A stretch of DNA of 64,000 nt from Pseudoalteromonas sp. G4 (GTDB taxonomy: Bacteria > Pseudomonadota > Gammaproteobacteria > Enterobacterales > Alteromonadaceae), in NCBI RefSeq assembly GCF_028875915.1, contig NZ_JAPEHW010000001.1, forward strand, positions 124,001-188,000, in the 5' to 3' direction. The notes under the pieces are model-generated. The model searched no databases. It saw nothing but the letters and a program-made list of their open reading frames with translations, and was not told the DNA's origin. The position numbers were made by a program, and so were the translations under genes. Below are positions 17,199 through 26,242 of this stretch, piece by piece; positions within the stretch are counted from its first letter, which is position 1, and the number at the start of each line of letters is the position of its first letter.

Positions 17199-17258
17199 GA
17201 TTATCTCAATAAATTTATCTTTGATTATTTTAACACAGCAAGTTAAAAAGCAATCATA

Positions 17259-18218
17259 TTATTCACTTGCTAAACTTAAATTGTATAAAAGCGCGGCATG
17301 ATCACTCCCGTTAACAGGAAGTGTAGAAAAGCTGTTAAGTTTAACTGTATTGCTTACTAAGCAGTGGTCAATGGTAATTCCAATCAATGAAAACAATGAA
17401 TTGGGTAAACTGAAAGGAGCCCATGAAGCATAATGGCCTGAATTATCATAGCAGCTGCTGTATTTCGTCATTTTAGGAAAATGTGTTGAATGTGGGTTTG
17501 TATTAAAATCGCCAAGTACAATGGTGTGTTTTACTTCAGCTTCACTTTCTAATAAATTTTTAAGTTGTGTCAGCATCATATTGCGTTTATGCCACAGCGT
17601 TTGTGTTCTTGGTGATGGGGGATGAAGTGCAAATACTCTTACTTTTGTATCACCGACAGCGAGCATAAGTTCAATAATTACGCCGCGTACACTGCTTTGA
17701 AATATTTGGTGTTTTTGGCGAGATAGTATTGGGTACTTCGAAATAATACCTATGCCATCCGGAAACCCCTCTATTTCAGCTGAGCCATAATCAAAGTAAT
17801 TGCCTCTTAACCTAATAAACTCGGCTCTGTGGCTATCATTTACTTCAAACAGCACGGTAAGCTCCGCTCTATTCGTTGCAAGTGTTTGATAGACTTTATT
17901 AATATTTGGATTGTAGTAATTTAAATTAAGCTGAAAAACACTAATAGCAGGCTGAACTTCGCTTACTGAAGATGAAAAAAGAGGCACCTTTGTAAATAGC
18001 AAACCAATAGATATAAACGTAAGCAATAAGCCAAATTTAATATTAAAACAAAGTAATAGAAATGAAATTACGCTGGCAAATATAATCAACTGGGGTGTGA
18101 TACTACTGCTCAAATCGAGCCAGTAGAGCTCCGATGCAAACGATGAGTTTGACACTAAAACAAGCAGCACAATAACACACCACATTAAAATCAGAAGATT
18201 TTTAGCCATATTTCTCAT
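17259..18218 (-). CDS. Membrane-anchored endonuclease/exonuclease/phosphatase family protein
   Basis: 319 residues. The first 90 residues contain three hydrophobic segments; the rest is an EEP domain facing the periplasm, with the catalytic signatures visible: TVLFEVND (metal-binding Glu), VFALHPPSPRT, VLGDFNTNPHS (GDFN) and NGSDHAAL (SDH) near the C-terminus. This layout resembles YafD-type proteins. Whether it cuts nucleic acid or hydrolyses phosphate or lipid esters is not decided by sequence. Two ATGs (18218 and 18209) are possible; neither has a strong ribosome binding site. Confidence 0.85.
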   Translation of the reverse strand: MRNMAKNLLILMWCVIVLLVLVSNSSFASELYWLDLSSSITPQLIIFASVISFLLLCFNIKFGLLLTFISIGLLFTKVPLFSSSVSEVQPAISVFQLNLNYYNPNINKVYQTLATNRAELTVLFEVNDSHRAEFIRLRGNYFDYGSAEIEGFPDGIGIISKYPILSRQKHQIFQSSVRGVIIELMLAVGDTKVRVFALHPPSPRTQTLWHKRNMMLTQLKNLLESEAEVKHTIVLGDFNTNPHSTHFPKMTKYSSCYDNSGHYASWAPFSLPNSLFSLIGITIDHCLVSNTVKLNSFSTLPVNGSDHAALLYNLSLASE

Positions 18219-18597
18219 TTGTCTTTTAGTTAGTGTAATAAGTATAGGAGGTGATTAGCTATGATGATATTTTGACTTGGTATGGCGGTAGTGAAGCGGC
18301 ATTAGGGTGTTTTCACATGCGTATAATCAATGACGTCTGAAAGCTACTGGCAAAATAAAGAATCAGTATCGTTATGCGCTTAGTCAAATTGGCTACTTCC
18401 CAAGAATGAACATTCCTTTTTTAGGAAATAACTCCTCACCAGTTTTACCTTGATAGATTTGATGCAATCAAAGTGCTTAGTTATTAAACAAAGTCGAACA
18501 AGCTTTGCTTGCGAAGCTGCTTTTATTTTTAAAAGAAATAGAAGTTCCTAAACCACTGTGCTAATCTGCGCGACCTTTTTTTGCTTAGGAGTTTTCT
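18219..18597. other. Intergenic region between EEP gene and yegD
   Basis: 379 bp of divergent promoter space. The only structure I can support is a near-perfect dyad, TTTGAT-GCA-ATCAAA, at 18458-18472, about 125 bp before yegD; it has FNR/CRP-like half sites but a 3-bp instead of 4-bp spacer. No ORF with a ribosome binding site is seen. Confidence 0.4.
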
Positions 18598-19962
18598 ATG
18601 ATTGTTGGTTTTGATTATGGTAGTTCAAACTGCGCCATGGGCGTAATGGATGAGTCATCACCTAAGCTAATTCCTTTAGAGCAAGGCAAACCTTATTTAC
18701 CTTCTACACTGTACGCGCAGCACAATAGTTTGATTGTTGATTATGTCGCTAAAAATCTGTCGAAAAATGCCGAACATGAGCATTATCTAGCATCACGAAA
18801 AGGCTTATTAAGCGGCATTCCAGCGATTCGTGCTGATTTAGACTTAGCTTCACATGAAAGCGGCATTTACATTGGTAAAGAAGCAATAGAAGAATATATA
18901 GAATTCCCTGAAGAAGGTTTTTACGTCAAATCACCAAAATCATTTTTTGGTGCGACAGGATTAAAAACAGAGCAAATTGCCTTTTTTGAAGATATTGCAA
19001 CAGCCATGATTATGGCAATAAAAAAGCGTGCTGAAAGCCATTTAGGGCGTGAATTATTGCAAACGGTAATAGGTCGACCGGTTAATTTCCAAGCGGTTGG
19101 TGGTGAAGAAAGTAACCAACAAGCGGTTGAAATTTTAACAAAAGCGGCCAAGCGTGCAGGTTTTAAAGATGTTGAATTTTTATATGAGCCACTAGCTGCT
19201 GGTATCGATTTTGAATCGTCATTGAAGCAAGACAAAAAAGTACTTGTTGTTGATATTGGCGGTGGTACATCCGATTGTTCATTTGTACAAATGGGGCCAT
19301 CATTTCGTGATAAGCATGACCGTTCGCACGATTTTCTTTCTCATAGTGGTAAGCGAATTGGCGGGAATGATCTTGATATTGCCCTTACTTTTCATAAGTT
19401 AATGCCACAGTTTGGCTTAGGCACACAAATGAAATCTGGGCTGCCAATGCCTCATCCACTGTATTGGCAAGCCTGTAAAATAAACGATATTCATTTACAA
19501 AGTGAGTTCTACAGTGATGCAAATCACCGAGAATTAACTCGCTTGCTACGTGAAGTAGAGCAACCAGATTTGTTAGCGAGACTGATAAAAGTATTAGAGA
19601 ATAAACAATCTCATCAGCTAGTTAGGCAAGGCGAGCTGGCGAAAATTGCGCTTTCTGAAGATACTGAGCACACGGCAGATCTTTCGTTTATTGAATCATG
19701 TTTAAAGCAATCAATCGCTAGTAATGATTTAAGCGATGCGATAAATGATAGCCTTAAACAAATGGTAAATTTGGCCAATGATGCTATCACAAGTGCAGGT
19801 ACACGCCCTGATATCATCTACTTAACCGGTGGCAGTGCACAATCACCATTTTTGAAAAAAGCATTACAACATGCCCTTGGTGATATCCCAATGTTAAATG
19901 GTGATAATTTTGGCAGTGTGACTGCAGGTCTTACAAAATGGGCACATAAACTCTATAAATAA
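18598..19962 (+). CDS. yegD: YegD-type Hsp70-like chaperone
   Basis: 454 residues, the same length class as E. coli YegD (450) and clearly colinear with it: MIVGFDYGSSNCAMGVM (phosphate 1), VKSPKSFFGATGLK, VIGRPVNF, FLYEPLAAGIDFE, KVLVVDIGGGTSDCSF (phosphate 2), GKRIGGNDLDIAL, and DIIYLTGGSAQSPFLKKAL (adenosine motif). It has the actin-like ATPase but no DnaK substrate-binding domain, so it is a truncated Hsp70 whose client is not established. TAGGAG precedes the ATG. A long-stem terminator follows, so it is likely monocistronic. Confidence 0.93.
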   Translation: MIVGFDYGSSNCAMGVMDESSPKLIPLEQGKPYLPSTLYAQHNSLIVDYVAKNLSKNAEHEHYLASRKGLLSGIPAIRADLDLASHESGIYIGKEAIEEYIEFPEEGFYVKSPKSFFGATGLKTEQIAFFEDIATAMIMAIKKRAESHLGRELLQTVIGRPVNFQAVGGEESNQQAVEILTKAAKRAGFKDVEFLYEPLAAGIDFESSLKQDKKVLVVDIGGGTSDCSFVQMGPSFRDKHDRSHDFLSHSGKRIGGNDLDIALTFHKLMPQFGLGTQMKSGLPMPHPLYWQACKINDIHLQSEFYSDANHRELTRLLREVEQPDLLARLIKVLENKQSHQLVRQGELAKIALSEDTEHTADLSFIESCLKQSIASNDLSDAINDSLKQMVNLANDAITSAGTRPDIIYLTGGSAQSPFLKKALQHALGDIPMLNGDNFGSVTAGLTKWAHKLYK

Positions 19963-19964
19963 TT

Positions 19965-20032
19965 AAAAAGCGCTTTGTTAAGGTTACAAGTGATTGGCCT
20001 TAACACTGACAATGGTTGCTATTAGCGCTTTT
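19965..20032 (+). terminator. Long two-tier hairpin after yegD
   Basis: AAAAGCGCT (ending 19974) pairs with AGCGCTTTT (20024-20032) and, inside it, GTTAAGG (19977-19983) pairs with CCTTAAC (19998-20004). The outer right arm ends in a T-rich stretch. It starts three bases after the yegD stop codon and probably terminates its transcript. Confidence 0.65.
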
Positions 20033-20113
20033 CTTTGTTTATAGTAAAACCTACTGCTAAAGGAGTTATGCAGTAGGTCGATAAATAAACAACAATTTTT
20101 TCAAGGATGACAT

Positions 20114-20449
20114 ATGGAATCTTCAATCCATAAAGAGGCAGAACAGGCTGTGATGTCTGTTCATACAAGCCGCAAAATAGATTTACTTTTACTGTTATTG
20201 CTCAGTATTTTAGTTGTTGTAAATGCTTACTTAGCCCACTATGCATCGATAAATCATGCAGCTTTTAATGTGAAAAGTAAGCAAGTTGCATTTGTGTTAG
20301 CTGCGACATTTGGTTTGCCATTTATTTGTTTTGTCACAAGTCTTTGTTTTCCGGCAATGCGGAAATTATCAAACCAGCTAAGAATGTTTACCCTTACTTC
20401 TGCAATTGTCTTTGTCTCTAACATGCCATTGCTGGCTTTGGTTTTTTAA
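20114..20449 (+). CDS. Small membrane protein of unknown function
   Basis: 111 residues with three hydrophobic segments (about residues 24-44, 57-82 and 91-111) and a short charged N-terminus. No family is recognised. AAGGATGA lies upstream at good spacing, and a terminator hairpin follows the stop, so it looks like a genuine single-gene unit. Nothing in the neighbourhood points to its role. Confidence 0.7.
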   Translation: MESSIHKEAEQAVMSVHTSRKIDLLLLLLLSILVVVNAYLAHYASINHAAFNVKSKQVAFVLAATFGLPFICFVTSLCFPAMRKLSNQLRMFTLTSAIVFVSNMPLLALVF

Positions 20450-20454
20450 ATAGC

Positions 20455-20483
20455 AATAAGCCGCTTTTAAAGGCGGCTTTATT
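20455..20483. terminator. Bidirectional intrinsic terminator
   Basis: AATAAGCCGC pairs with GCGGCTTTATT around a short AT loop, between the small membrane protein gene and the convergent pirin gene. Confidence 0.88.
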
Positions 20484-20505
20484 GTTTGTTTCGTTTTTAC
20501 TTGAA

Positions 20506-21192
20506 TTAGCTTTGAGTAATAACAACACATTCACTGTACGTTATTGCAGTAATACTGATTTTTTCAGCCCTGACGAGAGTGCCATCTAAAGCCAAAATTT
20601 GCTCATCCCCTTCGCTTAATTTCATTTCACCTTGGTATACATACACCATTGTTTTACTGTCAGTATGGTAAGTTTGCCCCGCTTTAAGCTTTACAATATG
20701 CATATGTGTTGTGCTATCGAAGGTGTCATTTTGCGTTATATCACCACCATAAATATGGGTTACACCGATTTCCTTGGGGTTGTAATGTTTATATTCTGCA
20801 GGGCGACCAAACTCTTCTGGAAGCGCCCAAATCTGTAATAACCGGTTTTGAGAATTATTGGGGTTAATCTCATTATGTGAAAAGCCTTCACCACCTGCAC
20901 GTTGAACTTGGGTTTCACCTGCTTTTAAGCTTTTACCATGCTCAAGAGAGCCTTCATGGGTTACTTCACCTTCTAACATAACAGTAATCACATCAATTTC
21001 TTTGTGTGGATGCATTGTGGTATCGCCAAAAGGATTAAACTTTGCATCTGCTAAGTAAACAAATTGTCCTAAACCTTCAAAAGTGTTTGGTGATTTATGA
21101 TTGCCAAATAATCGACTATCTGTAACTAAACGGTGCTCTGTTAAACCTGCAAACCCGCCAAGTGGCAGTGAGTTTCTTGTAAGTACTTTCAT
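20506..21192 (-). CDS. Pirin-family bicupin (YhhW-like)
   Basis: 228 residues, the size of short bacterial pirins such as YhhW, which have quercetin 2,3-dioxygenase activity in vitro. The N-terminal cupin carries the metal ligands His61 and His63 (MHPHKEIDVITVMLEGEVTHEGS) and, after RAGGEGFSHNEIN, His106 and Glu108. The C-terminal cupin is present but lacks an obvious metal site, as is usual. It is divergent from a LysR gene, the common pirin/LysR pairing, and likely controlled by it. Physiological role in this organism unknown; redox or electrophile response is the usual suggestion. Confidence 0.9.
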   Translation of the reverse strand: MKVLTRNSLPLGGFAGLTEHRLVTDSRLFGNHKSPNTFEGLGQFVYLADAKFNPFGDTTMHPHKEIDVITVMLEGEVTHEGSLEHGKSLKAGETQVQRAGGEGFSHNEINPNNSQNRLLQIWALPEEFGRPAEYKHYNPKEIGVTHIYGGDITQNDTFDSTTHMHIVKLKAGQTYHTDSKTMVYVYQGEMKLSEGDEQILALDGTLVRAEKISITAITYSECVVITQS

Positions 21193-21248
21193 TGTGTTTC
21201 CCTGTAATTAGTTGTGTTTTACCAATGAAAGTAATATTAGGGTGTTTT

Positions 21249-21260
21249 TATTGTTCAATA
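21249..21260. promoter_or_regulatory. Candidate operator between pirin and LysR genes
   Basis: TATTG-TT-CAATA is a perfect 5-bp dyad located midway (57 bp and 51 bp) between the divergent start codons. Position fits a LysR site; the length is shorter than a typical T-N11-A site, so support is moderate. Confidence 0.4.
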
Positions 21261-21311
21261 AATATAGTTTTTTGATTAACATAAATCCATAACTAACAAC
21301 AATGATGTGTT

Positions 21312-22208
21312 ATGCAAGACCTAAACGATATGATGGTATTTTTGGCTGTTGTTGAAACAGGCAGTTTCACACTGGCTGCTGAGCGTTTAGCAATGCCTAA
21401 AGCTAATGTGAGCCGCAAAGTAACAAAGCTTGAAAATGCGTTAGGCGTTACACTTTTAGAAAGAACAACACGTACTCAAAGATTAACCGAAGCAGGTAGA
21501 GCCTATATTGCCCATTGTAAGCGGATTTATGATGAAGCAGAGTTAGCAAAAGGCGTTGCAGACAAAGCCCGAAATTCTATTTCAGGTCCCATTAAACTTG
21601 GGTGTTCTGTGTCAATTGGGCAAGAAATTCTAAAACCCAATATTGCAGGGTTTTTGGCAAAATTTCCTGACGTTGAATTACAACTTAATTTGACAAATCA
21701 GCGTGTGGACATGGTCGAAGGCGGTTTTGATATGCTGATCCGTATAGGCAAACTGAGCGATTCTAGTTTGATTGCTAAAAAGCTGGGGTGTGCAACACGT
21801 AGCCTTTATACAAGCCCAAAATATTTAGCGTCATTAAATGTCGAACCTAATCTCGAAAACTTACATCAGTTAAATTGGTTGGTGATGAGTAGCAGTGTGA
21901 GTGCCCAAGGCATTACACTTTTGAATGCTAACAAAGAGAAACATGTATCATTTAAAGCAAAACTGATAGTTGATGATTTTAGTGTGATCAAACAAGCAAC
22001 AATTGATGGTTTGGGTATTACTGCAATGCCAAACTATATGTGCCAAAAAGAACTTGAATCTGGAAAACTGGTTAAGGTGCTGCCTAACTGGCAACTGGAA
22101 CCCTCAATGATGTATGCGCTTTATGCAAAAAATCGCGTTAATCTACCCAAAATTAATGCGCTTTTAACGTTTTTACAAACGGTATTTGAAAACAAGTTAG
22201 CATGCTAA
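21312..22208 (+). CDS. LysR-family regulator of the pirin gene
   Basis: 298 residues, full-length LysR. Winged helix-turn-helix in residues 1-60 (LNDMMVFLAVVETGSFTLAAERLAMPKANVSRKVTKLENALGVTLLERTTR), then a substrate-binding-like effector domain starting near residue 92 (GPIKLGCSVSIGQEIL). It belongs to the branch that commonly stands next to pirin or quinone-reductase genes in proteobacteria. Divergent arrangement with the pirin gene and a dyad between them support mutual control. No additional target is visible. Confidence 0.92.
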   Translation: MQDLNDMMVFLAVVETGSFTLAAERLAMPKANVSRKVTKLENALGVTLLERTTRTQRLTEAGRAYIAHCKRIYDEAELAKGVADKARNSISGPIKLGCSVSIGQEILKPNIAGFLAKFPDVELQLNLTNQRVDMVEGGFDMLIRIGKLSDSSLIAKKLGCATRSLYTSPKYLASLNVEPNLENLHQLNWLVMSSSVSAQGITLLNANKEKHVSFKAKLIVDDFSVIKQATIDGLGITAMPNYMCQKELESGKLVKVLPNWQLEPSMMYALYAKNRVNLPKINALLTFLQTVFENKLAC

Positions 22209-22215
22209 TAAAACT

Positions 22216-22242
22216 AAAAAGGGAAGCAATTGCTTCCCTTTT
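22216..22242. terminator. Bidirectional intrinsic terminator
   Basis: AAAAGGGAAGCAA pairs with TTGCTTCCCTTTT with no extra loop bases beyond the centre, flanked by A- and T-runs, between the LysR gene and the convergent nhaD. Confidence 0.9.
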
Positions 22243-22263
22243 AAATATTAGATGTAAATCAAA

Positions 22264-23721
22264 TTAGGTATAAATACTGAAAAGATCCGCATTTAACCAA
22301 AGGTGAACTAATATACTTGCCGCATAACCAAGGGCAATTACTGGCGCCCATTTTAAGTGGCCAAAGAAAGTATAGTAACCACGTGCTTGACCCATTAAAG
22401 CAACGCCTGCCGCAGAGCCAATAGACAGTAAACTACCACCAACACCGGCTGTAAGTGTGATTAACAGCCATTGACCATGTGATAGCTCAGGTGACATTGC
22501 CAGAACTGCAAACATCACAGGAATGTTATCAATTACAGCAGAGATTAAGCCCAGTAACACGTTTGCGGTAGTTGCAGACATACCACCATAGAGTGCTTCT
22601 GACATTAAGGTTAAGTAACCTAAGAACCCTAAACCACCAACACATACCACGATCCCGTAGAAAAACAGTAATGTATCCCATTCTGCTCGCGATACTTTTG
22701 CAAATACATCAAATGGTACAACGCTTCCCAGTGATTGAAGACGTTTCTGATCACCTTTACTTTCTGCCATCGCTTTTTTGCGAGCCAATGAGCCAGGTAG
22801 GGTCATTCTCAGGAAGTAACCAAAGAACTGAAGGTAACCAAGACCCATCATCATGCCAAGTACAGGTGGTAAGTGGAGTAGGCTGTGACACAGTACCGCA
22901 GTTGTTACAGTCAGAAGGAATAGACATAAAATACGAATGGCTCCACGCTTTAATTCAACGTCTTCTTGGGCTGCAGCAGGCTGCTTACGTTCAACGAAGA
23001 AACTCATAATCGCTGCTGGCACAATGTAGTTAGCAACAGCAGGTAAGAATAAGGCAAAGAATTCAATAAATTCGACTTTACCCGCTTGCCAAACCATTAA
23101 GGTTGTAATATCTCCGAACGGACTGAATGCGCCACCAGCATTGGCTGCAACAACAATATTAATACAACATAAGTTAATAAACTTTTTATCGCCAGAGGCA
23201 ACTTTCATCACAACGGCACACATTAGAAGGGCTGTAGTTAAATTATCGGCGATAGGTGAAATGAAAAATGATAACCAACCAGTGATCCAAAACAGCGCAG
23301 GATAGCTAAAGCCTTTTCGAACCATCCAAGCACGTAATGCATCAAATACACGGCGCTCTTCTAAGGCGTTGATATAGGTCATCGCAACCAGGAGGAATAA
23401 CATAAGCTCGGCAAATTCGAGCAAATTATGCCTAAAAGCAGCTTCGGTAATGGCTGGCAAGTCGTTACTGACATAATAACTACCAATTAAAATCCAAATT
23501 AAGCCCGCTGCAACTAACACCGGTTTAGATTTGCGCATATGTAACTTTTCTTCAAGCATTACTAAAGTGTACGCAAGTACAAAAATGGCAATACAAATAA
23601 AGCCGATAGTACTTGAAGTTAAGTTAAGCGGTTGGCCGAGATCTGTCGATGCAGCCAATAATGAAGAAGGAAACAGCAAGCAGCTGAATAGGAGTAGACA
23701 TAAATACAACTTGTTATTCAT
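22264..23721 (-). CDS. nhaD: NhaD-type Na+/H+ antiporter
   Basis: 485 residues with an N-terminal signal-like segment and about 12 transmembrane helices. Conserved NhaD/ion-transporter superfamily stretches are present: FWITGWLSFFISPIADNLTTALLMCAVV, NIVVAANAGGAFSPFGDITTLMVWQAGK and VLLGLISAVIDNIPVMFAVLAM, including the acidic and polar residues in the half-helices. It exchanges cytoplasmic sodium or lithium for protons, expected in a marine bacterium. ATG at 23721 with AAGGCA upstream is preferred to an in-frame codon 57 bases earlier. The preceding 280 bp hold no gene and end at the M13 gene's terminator. Confidence 0.9.
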   Translation of the reverse strand: MNNKLYLCLLLFSCLLFPSSLLAASTDLGQPLNLTSSTIGFICIAIFVLAYTLVMLEEKLHMRKSKPVLVAAGLIWILIGSYYVSNDLPAITEAAFRHNLLEFAELMLFLLVAMTYINALEERRVFDALRAWMVRKGFSYPALFWITGWLSFFISPIADNLTTALLMCAVVMKVASGDKKFINLCCINIVVAANAGGAFSPFGDITTLMVWQAGKVEFIEFFALFLPAVANYIVPAAIMSFFVERKQPAAAQEDVELKRGAIRILCLFLLTVTTAVLCHSLLHLPPVLGMMMGLGYLQFFGYFLRMTLPGSLARKKAMAESKGDQKRLQSLGSVVPFDVFAKVSRAEWDTLLFFYGIVVCVGGLGFLGYLTLMSEALYGGMSATTANVLLGLISAVIDNIPVMFAVLAMSPELSHGQWLLITLTAGVGGSLLSIGSAAGVALMGQARGYYTFFGHLKWAPVIALGYAASILVHLWLNADLFSIYT

Positions 23722-23966
23722 CGGTGTGCCTTGTATTAAAATTGCAGCGTTTGTTAAAAAGCGCGCGAACAGTAACACAAAAAATTAACAAATTGCATAA
23801 GACAGAGGTCTAAATGGCTAAAATAATGGTTAATATCGGAAATAGATCAAAAGAATGGCTAATATGGTCACTATTAACTAGTAATTTTATTCAGGCGAAG
23901 TGAGCAAGTTGAGTATTTGGAAATAAGTCCTTAAAAATCAGGATTATTTTTTAGATGATATAAAAA

Positions 23967-23987
23967 AGCCCAGCAATGCTGGGCTTA
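23967..23987 (-). terminator. Intrinsic terminator of the M13 peptidase gene
   Basis: AAGCCCAGC-AAT-GCTGGGCTT, followed on the minus strand by a run of T, 16 bp past the peptidase stop codon. Confidence 0.9.
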
Positions 23988-24003
23988 ATTTTTGGTAATT
24001 AAA

Positions 24004-26097
24004 TTACCAAATACGTACGCGCTCTTCAGGTTTTAAGTAAAGTGCATCGCCTTCTTTAACGTCAAATGCTTTATACCATGCATCATGGTTACGCGGCGCA
24101 AGTGCACGGAAACGACCAGGTGCGTGTGTACCCGCACGTAATTGGTTAAGCATGCTTTGCTCAGTACGCTTTTCTTTCCATACTTGTGCCCACGCTAAGA
24201 AAAAGCGCTGGTCGCCAGTTAAGCCGTCAATTACTTCAGCTTCTTTACCATTTAAGCTTAACTTGTAAGCATGGTATGCCATAGCAAGGCCACCTACATC
24301 ACCAATGTTTTCGCCAAGGCTGTTACGGCCGTTAACAAAGTTATCAGGAATTGGCTCGTACTTGCTGTATTGCTCTGCAAGTTTATCGGCTTTTGCTTCA
24401 AATGCTGCGCGATCTGCATCAGTCCACCAATTACGTTGGATACCGTTGGCATCTGATTTAGAACCCTGATCATCAAAACCGTGGCCCATCTCATGACCAA
24501 TTACCGCGCCGATTGCGCCATAGTTAACCGCTGCATCTGCATTTGGATCAAAGAATGGTGGTTGTAAAATCGCTGCCGGGAAAACAATCTCGTTAAATGA
24601 ACTGTTGTAGTAAGCATTTACACGTTGTGGTGTCATGCCCCAGCGGTTACGGTCTGTTTTTTCAAGCTCTTTTGCTGCGCTTTCAGCACGGAAGAACTGA
24701 CGCGTGTTTTTAATGTTGCCCATTAAATCGTCTTTGGCGATTTTTAGGCCATCAAACTCTTGCCATACATCTGGGTAACCAATTTTTGGGTTAAATGCAG
24801 CAAGTTTTGCTTTTGCATTTACTTTGGTCTCTTCACCCATCCAATCTAAGCCATCAATACGCTCGCCAAGAGCTGTGCGAAGGTTTTCAACTAGTTCAGC
24901 CATTTGTGTTTTTGATGACTCTGGGAAGTAACGATTTACGTATACTTGACCAATTGCAAAGCCAAGAGACTCAGTGCCTGACATTTCGCTGATTGCACGT
25001 TTCCAACGAGGGCGAGGCTCTTGTTGACCGCTTAATTCTTTACCGAAAAATTCAAAGTTATTTGCATAAATTTCTTCAGAAAGAAGGCTGGCATTACCGC
25101 GAATTGCGTGGAAAGTTAAATAGTCTTTCCATACATTAATGTCTTCACCGTTAATTAGCGCGATCATTGCTTTAATTGGCTCAGGTTGAGACACATTTAA
25201 CTGTGGTACTTTATAGCCTGTTTGCGCGAAATACAGATCCCAGTTAAAACCAGGGTATTCTTTTGCTAAATCAGCACGTTTAATTTGGTTAAGCGTCAAG
25301 TCACGGTTACGACGTTTTTCACGTGGCCAGTGACCTTCTGCAATTTTAGTTTCTAACGCTAAAATTGCTTTTGCGCGTTCTTCAGTGTTTTCAACACCCG
25401 CAAATTTTAGTGCGCTGGCAATATGTGCAACATAAGCATCACGTGTTTTTGCAAAACGCTCACTGTCTTCTAAATAGTATGAACGATCAGGTAAACCTAA
25501 ACCGCCAGCGCCCATCGACATCTCATATTGGTTTGGGTCTAAACGGTTAAACCACATGCCACCCCAAATTGGAGAAGACACACCCGTTAACCAAGCATTA
25601 CCAAATAGTTTTGTTAAATCATCTGTACCTTTAACAGCACTGATCTCATCTAATAAACCTTGGATTGGTGTAATGCCCTTTTTGTTGATTGTTTCAACGT
25701 CCATATAGGCATTGTAAAAGTCAGCAATAAGCTGCTCTTCAGCATTAAGATCTGTACGGCTGATAATATCATCGATAATTTCTTTTACTTGTTTTTCACT
25801 ACGTTCAGCAAGTGCAGTAAATGCACCAAAGCGTGTTTTGTCAGCAGGCATAACGTAATTGTCGTACCAAGTACCACTTGCATACATAAAGAAGTCATCG
25901 CCTGGTTTAATTTCTAGATTACGTGCTGTTAAATCAACACCAAAGCTACCTAATTCCGCTTTGTTTGGAGTTTGACTTTCGGCAACTACTGGTGCAGCAG
26001 CTTGTTGTTTTTCTACTTTAGCTGTTTCAGCTTGTTGGTCACCACAACCACCAAGAAACGCAGTTGCAAGTGCAACTGCTAGCATTGATTTTTTCAT
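24004..26097 (-). CDS. M13-family (neprilysin/PepO-like) metallopeptidase lipoprotein
   Basis: 697 residues. The N-terminus MKKSMLAVALATAFLGGC is a lipoprotein signal with lipobox LGGC, so the enzyme is probably tethered in the periplasm or outer membrane. The zinc site is complete: HEMGH (His535, Glu536, His539) and ENIGD (Glu596, Asp600). The C-terminal YLKPEERVRIW ends with the tryptophan typical of the family (neprilysin ends CRVW). These enzymes cut short peptides on the amino side of hydrophobic residues. Good single-gene unit with terminator. Confidence 0.93.
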   Translation of the reverse strand: MKKSMLAVALATAFLGGCGDQQAETAKVEKQQAAAPVVAESQTPNKAELGSFGVDLTARNLEIKPGDDFFMYASGTWYDNYVMPADKTRFGAFTALAERSEKQVKEIIDDIISRTDLNAEEQLIADFYNAYMDVETINKKGITPIQGLLDEISAVKGTDDLTKLFGNAWLTGVSSPIWGGMWFNRLDPNQYEMSMGAGGLGLPDRSYYLEDSERFAKTRDAYVAHIASALKFAGVENTEERAKAILALETKIAEGHWPREKRRNRDLTLNQIKRADLAKEYPGFNWDLYFAQTGYKVPQLNVSQPEPIKAMIALINGEDINVWKDYLTFHAIRGNASLLSEEIYANNFEFFGKELSGQQEPRPRWKRAISEMSGTESLGFAIGQVYVNRYFPESSKTQMAELVENLRTALGERIDGLDWMGEETKVNAKAKLAAFNPKIGYPDVWQEFDGLKIAKDDLMGNIKNTRQFFRAESAAKELEKTDRNRWGMTPQRVNAYYNSSFNEIVFPAAILQPPFFDPNADAAVNYGAIGAVIGHEMGHGFDDQGSKSDANGIQRNWWTDADRAAFEAKADKLAEQYSKYEPIPDNFVNGRNSLGENIGDVGGLAMAYHAYKLSLNGKEAEVIDGLTGDQRFFLAWAQVWKEKRTEQSMLNQLRAGTHAPGRFRALAPRNHDAWYKAFDVKEGDALYLKPEERVRIW

Positions 26098-26242
26098 TAA
26101 GATTTCCCTTAGCGTTTATTTTTTCTATTTTGCGTTAAAAACAGCAAAACTTAGCTTGTTTTTAACCAAATTAAGACAAGATAGCAAATAGAACACGTTT
26201 AATAGCGTGCTGTTTTGTAAATAAATATGTATATAATAATAG

